64,000 nucleotides of DNA. It comes from Lentzea sp. NBRC 105346. GTDB lineage: Bacteria > Actinomycetota > Actinomycetes > Mycobacteriales > Pseudonocardiaceae. Location: assembly GCF_030269605.1 (NCBI RefSeq), contig NZ_BSTQ01000003.1, positions 454,866 through 518,865 of the forward strand, given 5' to 3'. Below, one piece after another: positions 1-8,830 of this stretch. Position 1 is the first letter of the stretch, and each line of letters opens with the position of its first letter. The translations under genes were made by a program, and so were the position numbers. The notes under the pieces are model-generated. The model made no database searches. It was not told the DNA's origin and saw only the letters and a program-made list of their open reading frames with translations.

Positions 1-514
1 CGTCGGCGAAGAGCCCGGAGAAACCGCCGGACGCCAGCACGACGTGGTTCGCGGCGATCGACCCGCGGTCGGTTCGCACGCCGTGGCAGACGCCGTCGCG
101 GACGACCAGATCGGTGACGCGTGCCTCGACCATCCGTCCGGCGTAGTGCCGCAGCACGGTTGTGACGACCTCGTCGCCCGCGCCCAATCGGGGCATGGGC
201 ACCTGATGTCTGGGAATCAGCACACCTTCGAACGGCATGAGCTCGACGAGCGACCGTAGTTCGGCCAGCTCCCTCGGCAGGTGTCGTTCGATCAACGGGC
301 GCAGCGCCGGATCCTGCGTCCCGGACGAGTCCTCCAGCGCCCGCACTGGATCTTCGACCAGCTGCCGGTTGAGCACGCACGCCGCCCACTCGCGCGAGAC
401 GGGTGGTTCGGGTCCGACGACGAGAACCGTGTCGACGCCGCGCTGGGCGAGCCGGTACGAGAGCCAGGCGCCCGCGATTCCCCCGCCGACGACGGCGACC
501 TGTGAGGTGATCAC
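1..514 (-). CDS. FAD-dependent oxidoreductase, N-terminal part (runs off the window)
   Basis: The first 171 codons are visible, read from a GTG at 512-514; the C-terminus lies outside the window. The N-terminus carries a dinucleotide-binding beta-alpha-beta signature (VAVVGGGIAGAW, with the GxGxxG pattern) at residues 5-16, and the visible end reads VVLASGGFSGLF, as in the flavoproteins of the L-aspartate oxidase/fumarate reductase group, where the FAD domain is split by a substrate domain. This shows an FAD-binding oxidoreductase; the substrate cannot be read from this fragment. It is divergent from the universal-stress gene, with a 155-nt gap. A NadB-like role is possible but not shown. Confidence 0.75.
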   Translation of the reverse strand, partial: MITSQVAVVGGGIAGAWLSYRLAQRGVDTVLVVGPEPPVSREWAACVLNRQLVEDPVRALEDSSGTQDPALRPLIERHLPRELAELRSLVELMPFEGVLIPRHQVPMPRLGAGDEVVTTVLRHYAGRMVEARVTDLVVRDGVCHGVRTDRGSIAANHVVLASGGFSGLFAD

Positions 515-603
515 GGCTCCGGATGCTATTGGTGACAACCGCTACTAAAGTCGCTACGCGGTCCCTGACTTGGGTTCGAGCCATACCGGTGATGCCGGTG
601 ATT

Positions 604-617
604 GGGACTTTGGGCCC
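604..617 (+). promoter_or_regulatory. Possible DosR/DevR-type box upstream of the stress protein
   Basis: GGGACTTTGGGCCC lies about 52 nt upstream of the TTG start of the tandem universal-stress gene. Actinobacterial DosR/DevR regulators bind partly palindromic sites with a GGGAC(T/C)TT...CCC core, often upstream of such genes. The match is by eye only, and no dosR gene is visible in the window. Confidence 0.35.
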
Positions 618-669
618 TTCTGTCGATCACCTAAGACGGGTGAGGTCAATACGGCAGGGGGTCGACGAG

Positions 670-1497
670 TTGAGGGCGGCGATGACGAAGACGATCGACA
701 GTGACGTTGCGGTTGAAGCCCGGCGGTTCTCCTTCTGGGCACCTGATTTCAGCCGCTCGGTCACGGTCGGCGTGGACACCTCCCAGGCGGCTTACCACGC
801 GTTCGAATGGGCGGCACGGCACGCGTGGTCGTTGCGGACCGACCTTCAGGTGTTCCTCGCGGACCCGGCGGACGCGACCGTGCAGCGCGTGCTCGAGCGG
901 CTGCCGATGCTGACCGCCCACTTCCGCCCCAGCGGCGACGACCCGGTCGCCGCGCTCGAGAAAGCCAGTGCGGACAGCGCCATGCTCGTGCTCGGCTGCC
1001 GGGGCGAACGGCACCGCAGCCTCGGCCTCGGCTCCCTGGTGCTCCCGGTCCTGCGGCGCGCGCGGTGCAGCGTCGTGGTCGTGCGCGGACGACCCCCGGC
1101 GATCCGCGGCGAATACGGTTGGATCACCGCCGCAGTCGGCGGGTGCGAGGACCCGGTCGTGCTGCGGCGCGCGGTCGAGCTCTGCCGCACCCGCCGGGCG
1201 CGTTTGCGCCTGCTGCACGTGCACCCGCCGCAGCCGCACGTCAGCGCCGTGCCGCGCGACGAGGTCGCGGTCCGGCGAGCGGTGCTGTTCCTGCGCACCA
1301 CGGCGCCCGAGCTGACCCCCGAGGTGAAGATCGACTCGCGTCACCCGCACGAGGCGGTCGCGTCGCTCGACAGCGACCTGCTGGTGGTCGGCCGGGGCGG
1401 CCAGCAGAACGGGGTCGGCCTGATCACCCGCGCCGCGCTCTACCACTCCTCGTGCCCGGTCCTGATCGCCCGCCCGGAACCCCAGGCCACCCTCTGA
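670..1497 (+). CDS. Tandem-domain universal stress protein
   Basis: Two UspA-like domains lie in one chain of about 275 residues. The first opens with SVTVGVDTSQAAYHAFEWA and closes with the nucleotide-loop pattern GLGSLVLPVLRRARCSVVVV. The second ends in LLVVGRGG...LITRAALYHSSCPVLIAR, with a degenerate glycine loop. Tandem Usp proteins in actinobacteria bind ATP and help in stress or dormancy. The TTG at 670 is chosen because AGGGGG at 656-661 sits 8 nt upstream; ATG at 682 is the alternative. It is convergent with ftsI across a long hairpin, and a DosR-like box precedes it. The target process is unknown. Confidence 0.8.
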   Translation: MRAAMTKTIDSDVAVEARRFSFWAPDFSRSVTVGVDTSQAAYHAFEWAARHAWSLRTDLQVFLADPADATVQRVLERLPMLTAHFRPSGDDPVAALEKASADSAMLVLGCRGERHRSLGLGSLVLPVLRRARCSVVVVRGRPPAIRGEYGWITAAVGGCEDPVVLRRAVELCRTRRARLRLLHVHPPQPHVSAVPRDEVAVRRAVLFLRTTAPELTPEVKIDSRHPHEAVASLDSDLLVVGRGGQQNGVGLITRAALYHSSCPVLIARPEPQATL

Positions 1498-1513
1498 CTG
1501 ACCGGGGTTAGTG

Positions 1514-1564
1514 CCGTTATGGCCACCATGACGGACTTGAAGTCCGTCATGGTGGCCATAACGG
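1514..1564. terminator. Perfect 25-bp palindrome between convergent genes
   Basis: Arms 1514-1538 and 1540-1564 are exact reverse complements around a single G. The arms begin CCGTTATGGCCACCAT. It sits 16 nt after the stress-protein stop and 4 nt after the ftsI stop (minus strand). There is no T-tract, but symmetry and position fit a two-way terminator. Close relatives lie at 38878-38930 and 56872-56922. Confidence 0.7.
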
Positions 1565-1568
1565 TTGT

Positions 1569-3455
1569 TCAGAGCTGGAGGATCGGCGTCTGCTCCGCGG
1601 ACAGCGGCACCTGGTAGCGCTGCGCCAGGAAGGACGCGATGTCGTGGAACAGCGGTGACGCGTTCTGCGACTTGGTCGGCGCGTCCAGCATGATCCCGAC
1701 GACGTAGCGCGGGTTGTCCGCGGGCAGGATGCCGGCGAACGTGATCCAGTAGACCGAGCTGGAGTAGCAGGAGCAGTTCGGGTCGATCTGCTGCGCGGTG
1801 CCCGTCTTGCCGGCGATCTGGTAGCCCGGCAGCGCCGCCGCGGGCCCGGTGCCCGCCTGGCTCGGGTCTCGCGAGGTCTGGGTGACCCCGCGGAACATGT
1901 CGCGCACCGTGCGAGCCGTCTCGGGTGAGACGACGCGAACGCCGTCGGGCCGCTTCATCTCCGTGCGCGAGCCGTCCGTGCCGATCTCGGCGCGGATGAT
2001 GCGCGGCGGGATGCGCAGGCCGTCGTTGGCGATGGCCTGGTACATGCCGGTCATCTGCAGCAACGTCATCGACAGACCCTGGCCGATCGGCAGGTTGCCG
2101 AACGTCGAGCCGGACCACTGGTTCAGCGGCGGCACGAGCCCGGCCTCCTCGCCGGGCAGGCCGGACTGCGTGCGCCGGCCGAGGCCGAACTTCTGCAGCA
2201 TCTCGGCGTAGCGCTCCTTACCGATCGCCTGCGCCGTCTTCAGCGTGCCGACGTTGGACGACCGGGCGAAGATCCCGGTGAACGTCATCGGCACGGTGCC
2301 GTGGTTCCACGCGTCCTTGATCGTGCGGTCGGCGACCTTGATGCTGCCCTCGACGTCCAGCACGGTGTCCGGCTTGAACAGCCCGTCCTCGATCCCGGCC
2401 GACGCGGCGACGATCTTGTTCACCGAGCCCGGCTCGAACACGGCGGCGACCGAGCGGTTGCGGGTCTGGTCCACCGTCACGTTCTCGTAGTTCGACGGGT
2501 CGAACGTGTTGTCGTCCGCCATGGCGATGATCTCGCCGGTGCGCGAGTCGAGCACGACGGCCGAACCGTGCTTCGCGCCGCTTTTCGCGGTGTACTGGGC
2601 GACCATGTTCTGCACGGCGTGCTGGGTGTCGATGTCCAGCGTCAGCTCGAGGCTCTTGCCCGGTGTCGCGGCGATGACCTCGCGCTCGGTGTTCGGGATG
2701 ACGAGCGTGTCGTCACCCTGCATCGTGTCGACGACGCGCTGGCCCATCCGGCCGGCGAGCACGGTGTCCTGCGAGTTCTCGATTCCCAGCAGACCCTGCG
2801 TGATCGGCGGCTTCTCCTCGAGGCGCCAGTTGGCGTAGCCGACGACGTTCGCCCCGATGGTGTTGTCGGGGTAGATCCGCTTCGCCCGGTACTCCGAACC
2901 GATCTGCGCGTACTTCTTGACGATCGCCTGGGCCTTGCTGGGCTCGACCTCGCGGGCCAGCACGATGTAGCTCGTGTCCTTGGTGAGCTTGTCGTAGATC
3001 GTCTGCTCGTCGGTCTTGTCGCCGCTGACCTCGTTGCCCACCGTCAGGTTGATGAACTTCGCGATCTCGCGCGCACGGTCCTCGTAGCTCGGCAGGGTGT
3101 TCTTCTTGGCGCGCTCGGCGTCCCACGTCCTCCGCGCGGTCTGCGGCAGCGTGTAGAGCGCGCGCACCTCGATGCTGAACGCGAGCTGGTTGCCGTTGCG
3201 GTCGAGGATCGCGCCGCGCTCGGCGGGGATCTGTTGCTTGGTGGCGCGCTGCATCTTCGCCGCTTCGGACAGGGCCTCGGCCTGGAAACCCTGTACCTGC
3301 ACCAGCTTGATGCCGGCGAGCAGCAGCGCGCCGACGAGCAGGATGCGCCCGATGGCGATGCGGACGCGGCTGTTGCCACCCGCCCGCTTCGCCGGCCGGG
3401 GGCCGCGCACGGAGAGCGGACGGCGCGGTGCCCGGCCGCCCGGTGGACCCGGCAT
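1569..3455 (-). CDS. ftsI: Septal peptidoglycan transpeptidase (class B PBP)
   Basis: This 628-residue class B penicillin-binding protein cross-links septal peptidoglycan as partner of the FtsW glycosyltransferase. An N-terminal membrane anchor lies at about residues 31-50 after a basic, Pro-rich cytoplasmic tail. The PBP dimerisation domain follows (about 75-250). The transpeptidase domain carries the catalytic SVNK (Ser344/Lys347), SSN (399-401) and KTG (550-552). There are no PASTA domains. The ATG overlaps the ftsL stop by one base (TGATG), so the two are translationally coupled in the mra/dcw cluster. Family and position agree; it could equally be named pbpB, the mycobacterial symbol. 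Confidence 0.95.
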   Translation of the reverse strand: MPGPPGGRAPRRPLSVRGPRPAKRAGGNSRVRIAIGRILLVGALLLAGIKLVQVQGFQAEALSEAAKMQRATKQQIPAERGAILDRNGNQLAFSIEVRALYTLPQTARRTWDAERAKKNTLPSYEDRAREIAKFINLTVGNEVSGDKTDEQTIYDKLTKDTSYIVLAREVEPSKAQAIVKKYAQIGSEYRAKRIYPDNTIGANVVGYANWRLEEKPPITQGLLGIENSQDTVLAGRMGQRVVDTMQGDDTLVIPNTEREVIAATPGKSLELTLDIDTQHAVQNMVAQYTAKSGAKHGSAVVLDSRTGEIIAMADDNTFDPSNYENVTVDQTRNRSVAAVFEPGSVNKIVAASAGIEDGLFKPDTVLDVEGSIKVADRTIKDAWNHGTVPMTFTGIFARSSNVGTLKTAQAIGKERYAEMLQKFGLGRRTQSGLPGEEAGLVPPLNQWSGSTFGNLPIGQGLSMTLLQMTGMYQAIANDGLRIPPRIIRAEIGTDGSRTEMKRPDGVRVVSPETARTVRDMFRGVTQTSRDPSQAGTGPAAALPGYQIAGKTGTAQQIDPNCSCYSSSVYWITFAGILPADNPRYVVGIMLDAPTKSQNASPLFHDIASFLAQRYQVPLSAEQTPILQL

Positions 3456-4216
3456 CAGTAATCTCCCGCCGTGCCGAGGACCTGCACGAGCCGTTCCTGG
3501 CCGTCGTGCGGCTGCTGCTGCCCCTGAACAGGCGGCTGCTGGACCTGCTGCTGCACCGGTGCACCCTGCTGGGCCGGGGGCTGCTGCTGGCCCTCGGCGG
3601 GCGGCTGCACCGGTTGCTGCTGCTGTTGCTGGGCGGGTGGCTGCTGGGCCTGGTCCTGCGCGGGCGGCTGTGCCGGTGGCGTCGTTGTCGTCGGCGTCGT
3701 CGGAGAAGACGGCGGCGGCGGCGCCGGCTTCGGCGGCGCCGAGGGCTTGCCGAACACCTCGATCGAGCCGTCGGCGTTCTGCCGCAGGCGCGCGGGATCC
3801 GGCGGCAGCACGAGGCCCAGCTCGGCCGCGCGCTTCGCCAGCTCGGTCGGCGACTCGAGCAGCGCCACGTCCTGGCGCAGCTGCTCGACGCGCAACGTCA
3901 GCCGCTCCTGCTCCGCACGGGCCTCCTGCAGCCGGTACGAGTCGGCCGCGGCCTGCGTGGAGAGGTACATGATCCCGGCCAGCCCGACGGCGAGCACGAC
4001 CATGACCATCACGACGAACGGCGCCTTGGGGGCGGGACCGGCCGGACGCTGCTGGGCGGGCGTGCCGCGCAGGTTCTGCGCGCGCTGCGCCCGCCGGGCG
4101 TAGGCGCGCTCGGCCGCGGCGGAGCGCCGCCGGGCCCGGTCGGCCTCGTTCTTGCGCTCGCCGGTGCGGGAGCCGTCGCGAGGGGACGGCTCACCCACGT
4201 GCGGGAGTGCCGTCAT
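3455..4216 (-). CDS. ftsL: FtsL-like division protein with a Q/P-rich tail
   Basis: A 253-residue bitopic protein occupies the ftsL slot between rsmH and ftsI. The first 65 residues are basic and cytoplasmic. One membrane segment follows ([18 protein letters not shown], about 68-86), then a coiled-coil stretch to about residue 135. The last 110 residues are a Thr/Pro/Gln-rich tail with long runs of Q and P. FtsL joins FtsB/DivIC and FtsQ to activate the FtsWI synthase at the septum. The tail is much longer than in classical FtsL (about 100-120 residues) and probably lies outside the membrane. Start and stop overlap both neighbours (ATGA with rsmH, TGATG with ftsI). Confidence 0.85.
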   Translation of the reverse strand: MTALPHVGEPSPRDGSRTGERKNEADRARRRSAAAERAYARRAQRAQNLRGTPAQQRPAGPAPKAPFVVMVMVVLAVGLAGIMYLSTQAAADSYRLQEARAEQERLTLRVEQLRQDVALLESPTELAKRAAELGLVLPPDPARLRQNADGSIEVFGKPSAPPKPAPPPPSSPTTPTTTTPPAQPPAQDQAQQPPAQQQQQQPVQPPAEGQQQPPAQQGAPVQQQVQQPPVQGQQQPHDGQERLVQVLGTAGDY

Positions 4217-5166
4217 GTTCTTTCTCCAATCCGTTCCGCTGCCCTGAGCCGCACCGGGGCGGCCCGCGGGTTCTCCTCGATCTCCTGCTCGGTCGCGAGT
4301 TCCGCGCCCCTGGTGAGCAGCTTCAGTTCGGGTCCGTGGCCCGGCAGTTCGACCGGCAGACCGGCCGGCGTGCGCGACGTCGCGAGCTTCGCGATCGCCT
4401 GCTTCACCATCCGGTCCTCAAGGGACTGATAGGACTCGACGACGATCCGCCCGCCCATGCCCAGCACTCCGAGCGCGGCGGGCAGCGCCTGCCGCAGCGA
4501 CTCCAGTTCGCCGTTGACCTCGATGCGCAGCGCCTGGAACGTCCGCTTGGCCGGGTGGCCACCGGTGCGCCGGGTCGCCGCGGGAACGTTGTCGTACAAC
4601 AACTGCACGAGCCGGCCGCTGTTGGTGAACGGCTCGCGCGCGCGTTCGCGGACGATGGCGCCCACGATCTTCTTCGCGAACCGCTCCTCGCCATAGTCGC
4701 GCAGGATCCGGATCAGGTCGCCGGGTGCGTAGGTGTTGAGCACATCCGCGGCCGTCATGCCGGTGCCAGCGCTCATCCGCATGTCCAGCGGCGCGTCCTT
4801 TGAGTACGCGAAGCCGCGCTCCTCCGCGTCCAGCTGGAGCGAGGACACGCCGAGGTCCATCAGCACGCCGTCCACCTTGGACAATCCGAGATCGTTGACG
4901 GCGTCGGCGATCCGGTCGTAGGTGACGTTGACGAGGTGGACCCGTTCACCGTGGACACTCAGCCGCTCGCGGGCCAGCTCGATGGCCTGCGGGTCACGGT
5001 CGAGCCCGATGAGGGTGAGCTGGGGGTGCGCGCGCAGCAGGGCGTCGGAATGGCCACCGAGGCCGAGCGTGGCGTCGACGAGGACGGCGGGCTTGCCGGT
5101 CAGCGCCGGGGCGAACAACTCCAGGACGCGGTCCAGCAGCACGGGCACGTGCTGCGGTCGCTCCAT
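4213..5166 (-). CDS. rsmH: 16S rRNA (cytosine1402-N4)-methyltransferase RsmH
   Basis: RsmH (MraW) methylates N4 of C1402 in the ribosomal P site, using S-adenosylmethionine. The 317-residue length is typical. [12 protein letters not shown] opens the protein, and [15 protein letters not shown] forms the SAM loop (about 28-42). [14 protein letters not shown] and the C-terminal [16 protein letters not shown] are family signatures; the second is usually SFHSLEDR, so Tyr-Gln replaces Phe-His here. A purine-rich AGAGGA stands upstream of the ATG. The stop overlaps the ftsL start by four bases. It is the second gene of the mraZ operon. Confidence 0.96.
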   Translation of the reverse strand: MERPQHVPVLLDRVLELFAPALTGKPAVLVDATLGLGGHSDALLRAHPQLTLIGLDRDPQAIELARERLSVHGERVHLVNVTYDRIADAVNDLGLSKVDGVLMDLGVSSLQLDAEERGFAYSKDAPLDMRMSAGTGMTAADVLNTYAPGDLIRILRDYGEERFAKKIVGAIVRERAREPFTNSGRLVQLLYDNVPAATRRTGGHPAKRTFQALRIEVNGELESLRQALPAALGVLGMGGRIVVESYQSLEDRMVKQAIAKLATSRTPAGLPVELPGHGPELKLLTRGAELATEQEIEENPRAAPVRLRAAERIGERT

Positions 5167-5318
5167 TGCAGGTTCCTCTCCCCGAAACGCTCATCGGGTG
5201 GCGTCAGGTCCCCGCCCGCCCGTCGAACCTGGCGCCGGGGAAGGTGCGCCAGGGCCGATAGTCGAGCGGACCGAGGCCTCACGGCACCCGAATCGCGTTC
5301 TCCCACTCACCCCGTGTG

Positions 5319-5750
5319 TCAGAAGACGCCCGGTATGACCTCCTCCCGAGCCTCCGCGTAGGAGTCCTCGTGCTCGTCGAGGTAGGTCTGCCAGGCCTGC
5401 GCGTCCCAGATCTCCAGCCTGGTGAACGCACCGACGACCACGCACTCCTTGGTCAACCCGGCATACCGGCGCAACTCCGGTGCGATCAGGACGCGACCCT
5501 GACCGTCCGGACGCTGCTCGTCCGTGCCCGCGAACAGGTAGCGCTGGTAGGCGCGAACCGCGTCGTTCGTGAACGGCGCCTCCGCGACCTTCCTCGCCAT
5601 CTGCTCGAACTCCGCTCGCGGGAACACGTACAGGCAGTGGTCCTGGCCCTTGGTGACCATCAGACCTCCCGCCAGTTCGTCCCGGAACTTCGCAGGCAGT
5701 GTCAGCCGGCCTTTGTCGTCCAAGCGTGGGTGATGAGTGCCGAGGAACAT
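5319..5750 (-). CDS. mraZ: Transcriptional regulator MraZ
   Basis: This 143-residue SpoVT/AbrB-fold protein is first in the division cluster. MraZ forms ring-shaped oligomers and represses its own operon by binding short G-rich repeats. The start [26 protein letters not shown] is the first of two beta-hairpin repeats; the second is [23 protein letters not shown]. The Shine-Dalgarno GGGAGGTG stands 7 nt before the ATG. Four 10-bp-phased boxes overlap its likely promoter (see 5797-5842). A 152-nt gap separates it from rsmH. Confidence 0.96.
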   Translation of the reverse strand: MFLGTHHPRLDDKGRLTLPAKFRDELAGGLMVTKGQDHCLYVFPRAEFEQMARKVAEAPFTNDAVRAYQRYLFAGTDEQRPDGQGRVLIAPELRRYAGLTKECVVVGAFTRLEIWDAQAWQTYLDEHEDSYAEAREEVIPGVF

Positions 5751-5796
5751 CGGCCTTCACCTCCCAGCCGGGCGACGGACCGGCAGTGGAACCCCC

Positions 5797-5842
5797 GTAG
5801 CCCCACCGGCCGCCACAGTACCCCACTTTTCACCACAGTCAA
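5797..5842 (-). promoter_or_regulatory. mraZ promoter with four MraZ boxes
   Basis: Read on the minus strand, GTGG recurs exactly every 10 nt: GTGGTGAAAA, GTGGGGTACT, GTGGCGGCCG and GTGGGGCTAC, from 5836 down to 5797. TTGACT (5837-5842) and TACTGT (5815-5820) are 16 nt apart and make a good -35/-10 pair. The boxes cover the spacer and the -10, so bound MraZ should block RNA polymerase. MraZ in other bacteria is known to bind G-rich repeats with 10-nt phasing. Confidence 0.75.
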
Positions 5843-6152
5843 CGCTGAAACGGGTGTACACGCAGGGAGTCGTGACCCGTTTGTGCTGGTAGCCGTGGTG
5901 GTGTGTCGTGGGGGGATGGTGGGGGAGCACGTGCGGCATCACCTTCGCAGGTGAGTCGCAGCACGGCGTTTGCCACTCGGATGGCCTAGCAAATCGCCCC
6001 AAAACCAGTCTTTGAGACGGAAAGGTGGGGGAACCTGGAGTGGAGGGTTTGAACCTCTGGTTGACCGGAGGTGTAGGGCTCTTAGCCTCGGTTTGACACA
6101 CTGCGTGAAACGCTCACACGTCCGTGTTCCGGACGCGGCTGCTGGAGGTCGA

Positions 6153-7196
6153 GTGACAAGCGCGAACAGCCACGCGCCGGTCGATCAGGTGCTGGGTGAA
6201 CTGCACGGCTGCGTACAGCGAATCGCGGCCAACGTCGAGCGCGTGCTCGTCGGCAAACCCGACGTGGTGCGCCTAGCGCTGGTCACCCTGCTCGCTGAAG
6301 GCCATCTGCTCGTCGAGGACGTGCCGGGTGTCGGCAAGACGTCCCTCGCGAAGGCGCTCGCGCGGTCGATCGACTGCACGGTGAGCCGGGTTCAGTTCAC
6401 CCCGGACCTCTTGCCGAGCGACATCACGGGTTCTTCGATCTACAACCGGCAGGAGAACGACTTCGAGTTCCGGCCGGGCCCGGTGTTCGCGAACATCGTG
6501 GTCGGCGACGAGATCAACCGTGCCTCTCCGAAGACGCAGTCCGCGTTGCTGGAGTGCATGGAGGAGCACCAGGTCACGGTCGACGCCAACACCTACCCGC
6601 TGGGTTCGCCGTTCATGGTGATCGCGACGCAGAACCCGGTGGAGATGGAGGGCACCTACGCGCTGCCGGAGGCGCAGCGCGACCGCTTCACCGCGCGCGT
6701 GTCGATCGGTTACCCGGACCCGCAGGCCGAGCTGGCGATGGTCGACGAGCACGCGGGCCACAACCCGCTGGACGACCTGCGCCCGGTGTCCGACGCCGCG
6801 CAGGTGCTGAAGCTGATCGAGACCGTGCGCCGCGTGCACCTCTCCCCCGACGTGCGCCGCTACGCCGTGGAGCTGGTCTCCGCGACGCGCCGCCTGCCGG
6901 AGCTGCGCCTGGGCGCCTCGCCGCGCGCGACGCTGCACCTGGTGCGCGCCGCCCGTGCCCAGGCCGCGCTGGCGGGCCGCGACTTCGTGGTGCCGGACGA
7001 CATCCACGCCGTCGCGATCCCGGTGCTGGCGCACCGCCTGGTGCTGACCGCGGAGGCGCAGGCCGCCCGCCGGTCCGCCGCCGAGCTCATCCGCGCGCTG
7101 CTGCAACGGGTCCCGGTGCCGCAGGCCGCGATGGACCCGAGCGCGCAGTTCGTCCGCAACCTGGGCATCAACAACAACGCAGGGACGCCTCGCTAA
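6153..7196 (+). CDS. MoxR-family AAA+ ATPase
   Basis: This 347-residue chaperone-type ATPase belongs to the MoxR group, which work beside DUF58 and transglutaminase partners. Walker A lies in EDVPGVGKTSLAKAL and Walker B in VVGDEINRASPKTQSALLE, with sensor I in MVIATQNPVEMEGTY. The C-terminal half is the usual AAA lid. GTG at 6153 is chosen for GGAGG at 6144-6148. Its stop is followed at once by the ATG of the DUF58 gene, so the two are coupled. MoxR/DUF58/TgpA sets are widespread, but their substrate is not established. Confidence 0.92.
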   Translation: MTSANSHAPVDQVLGELHGCVQRIAANVERVLVGKPDVVRLALVTLLAEGHLLVEDVPGVGKTSLAKALARSIDCTVSRVQFTPDLLPSDITGSSIYNRQENDFEFRPGPVFANIVVGDEINRASPKTQSALLECMEEHQVTVDANTYPLGSPFMVIATQNPVEMEGTYALPEAQRDRFTARVSIGYPDPQAELAMVDEHAGHNPLDDLRPVSDAAQVLKLIETVRRVHLSPDVRRYAVELVSATRRLPELRLGASPRATLHLVRAARAQAALAGRDFVVPDDIHAVAIPVLAHRLVLTAEAQAARRSAAELIRALLQRVPVPQAAMDPSAQFVRNLGINNNAGTPR

Positions 7197-8462
7197 ATGC
7201 GCACCGCACTGTCCGGCCTGACGACCCGCGGCCGCTGCCTGCTCGCCGCGGGGTTCGCCGCCGGTCTGTGCGCGGTGGCGTTGAACGAACGCGATCTCCT
7301 GCGCGTAGCCGCCTTTGTGATCGCCCTGCCGCTACTGGCGGCCTGGCTCGCGACGCGAGCGCGGGTCGGCCTGCACGCCGCGCGCTTCCTGTCGCCGTCC
7401 CGCGTCCCCGTAGGCGCGGCGACCGAGGTGCGCCTGGACCTGCGCTCGACGGGCCGCCTGCCGACCGGCGGCCTTCTGTTGGAGGACAACGTCCCCTACG
7501 CCCTGGGCTCGCGCCCGCGGTTCCTGGTGGAGCGCCTGCCGCGCTACCACCCGACGGCGCTGCGCTACCCGCTGAAGCCGGTGATGCGCGGCATCCAGCA
7601 GGTGGGTCCGCTGATGGCCCGGATCACCGACCCCTTCGGCCTGGCAGAGTTCGACCGCGAACTGGCCGGCCGTTCCAAGTTGGTCGTGGTGCCGCGGGTG
7701 GTTCCGTTGCTGGGCCTTCCAGGTGGTTCCGGCATGGGTGCCGGCGACGACGGCTCGGTGCGCCTGCGTTCGGGCCAGGGCGAGGACGACGCCGTCGTGC
7801 GGCAGTACCGCCAGGGCGACGACCTGCGCAAGGTCCACTGGCGCTCCACCGCGCGCCGCGACGAACTGATGGTCCGGGTCGAGGAACGCCCGTGGCGCGG
7901 CGGCACCACCGTCCTGCTGGACCACCGCCTGGTGGCGCACCGCGGCAACGGCCCTTCGGCGTCCCTGGAGTGGGCGATCTCGTTCGCCGCGTCGGTGTGT
8001 CTGCACCTGCACCGGTTCGGGCACCAGGTGCGTCTGGTGGCGGAGGACGGCCGGGTGCTGGCCGGTGGTCAGGCCGATGGCGGGCACTCCGACCACGTGG
8101 TGCTGGACTCCTTGGCGGCCCTGCAGCCTTCGCATCGCCGTGAGCTGGCCGGTGGCCTGGATCCCGGTGCCGGTCAGGAGGTCATCGCCGTACTCGGCGG
8201 CATCACTCCGGCCGCTGTCGAGGACCTCATCCGGTTCCGGCCGCGCGGTATGCGCAGCCTCGCCGTCTTGTTGGATGTCAACGCCTGGGCTTCCGCTTCG
8301 GAGGACAAGGCACCCGATCCCGCCGATGCGCACCGGCTGCTGTCTTCGGCCGGGTGGGGCGTTGCTTTGGCGCGGCCTCAGTCGCCGATGCCTCAGGTGT
8401 GGCGGGAGCTCTGTGCCTCTTCGGTCAACCGGGGGCCGGTCGTGCGGGCGGACGTGACCTGA
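7197..8462 (+). CDS. DUF58 (von Willebrand-like) membrane protein
   Basis: This 421-residue protein has two N-terminal membrane stretches (about 10-60), then the family signature RQYRQGDDLRKVHWRSTAR, then LMVRVEE. The C-terminal half resembles a degenerate von Willebrand A fold. DUF58 proteins pair with MoxR ATPases and are thought to be assembled or activated by them. The ATG follows the moxR stop directly (TAAATG). The next reading frame starts two nt after its stop, suggesting one transcript from moxR through tgpA. Confidence 0.88.
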   Translation: MRTALSGLTTRGRCLLAAGFAAGLCAVALNERDLLRVAAFVIALPLLAAWLATRARVGLHAARFLSPSRVPVGAATEVRLDLRSTGRLPTGGLLLEDNVPYALGSRPRFLVERLPRYHPTALRYPLKPVMRGIQQVGPLMARITDPFGLAEFDRELAGRSKLVVVPRVVPLLGLPGGSGMGAGDDGSVRLRSGQGEDDAVVRQYRQGDDLRKVHWRSTARRDELMVRVEERPWRGGTTVLLDHRLVAHRGNGPSASLEWAISFAASVCLHLHRFGHQVRLVAEDGRVLAGGQADGGHSDHVVLDSLAALQPSHRRELAGGLDPGAGQEVIAVLGGITPAAVEDLIRFRPRGMRSLAVLLDVNAWASASEDKAPDPADAHRLLSSAGWGVALARPQSPMPQVWRELCASSVNRGPVVRADVT

Positions 8463-8464
8463 TC

Positions 8465-8830
8465 ATGAGCGCGCCGGAATTGTCAGACCTCTCTGGGAGA
8501 ATTGAATTCGGGGGTCCCCCGGCGCGGGGGACGCTCGCTTCAGCGTTGTCAGGGCCAGCTTCGGCCGGTGAACGGCCCGCTGGCGTCTGCGCTCGCCCGA
8601 AATTGTCGGTACCGACTGGCAGACTTAAAGAAGGGGGTCCCCCTCGGCGGGGGACGCCCGCGCAAGCGTTGGCACACCCTTCCCGAACTCCGTGCCGTGA
8701 ACGGCCCGTTGACACCTCGCGGCCCACGGAAATGTCGGTGCCGAATGGCAAAATGAAAATCGGGGGTCCCCCGGCGCGGGGGATGCCTGCGCGAGCGCGC
8801 TGGTCCGTGGGCGCGCTGGGGGTGAGCTGA
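8465..8830 (+). CDS. Small repeat-bearing ORF between DUF58 and transglutaminase genes
   Basis: I recognise no family. The frame is open for 121 codons from an ATG two nt after the DUF58 stop, and its TGA abuts the ATG of the next gene. It contains three copies of a short motif: LSDLSGRIEFGGPPARGT, LSVPTGRLKEGGPPRRGT and MSVPNGKMKIGGPPARGM, each followed by a less conserved Arg/Pro-rich linker. The copies are 123 and 129 nt apart, both multiples of three, so all are read in the same frame. The start has only a weak ribosome site. It is either a real small protein passing translation through the operon, or three non-coding repeat elements that happen to stay open. Confidence 0.4.
   Translation: MSAPELSDLSGRIEFGGPPARGTLASALSGPASAGERPAGVCARPKLSVPTGRLKEGGPPRRGTPAQALAHPSRTPCRERPVDTSRPTEMSVPNGKMKIGGPPARGMPARARWSVGALGVS
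8477..8797 (+). repeat. Three direct repeats with a GGGGGTCCCCC core
   Basis: Copies lie at 8477-8545, 8599-8668 and 8728-8797. Each begins AATTGTC or AAATGTC, then an AT-rich stretch, then GGGGGTCCCCC and a second G5 tract followed by A. The palindromic core could fold as RNA or DNA. Copies 2 and 3 share the TGTCGGT(A/G)CCG block that copy 1 has partly lost. They resemble the short dispersed palindromic repeats of actinobacterial chromosomes. They also fit one reading frame (see 8465-8830). Confidence 0.8.

Noticed and set aside
646..2118. 490-codon open frame on the minus strand, crossing the stress gene and ftsI
   Set aside because: It crosses two well-supported genes and a terminator, and its Arg/Gly/Ala/His composition is typical of a frame shadow in GC-rich DNA.
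8477..8797. CRISPR array
   Set aside because: Only three diverged copies of about 70 nt with unequal spacers, and no cas genes nearby.
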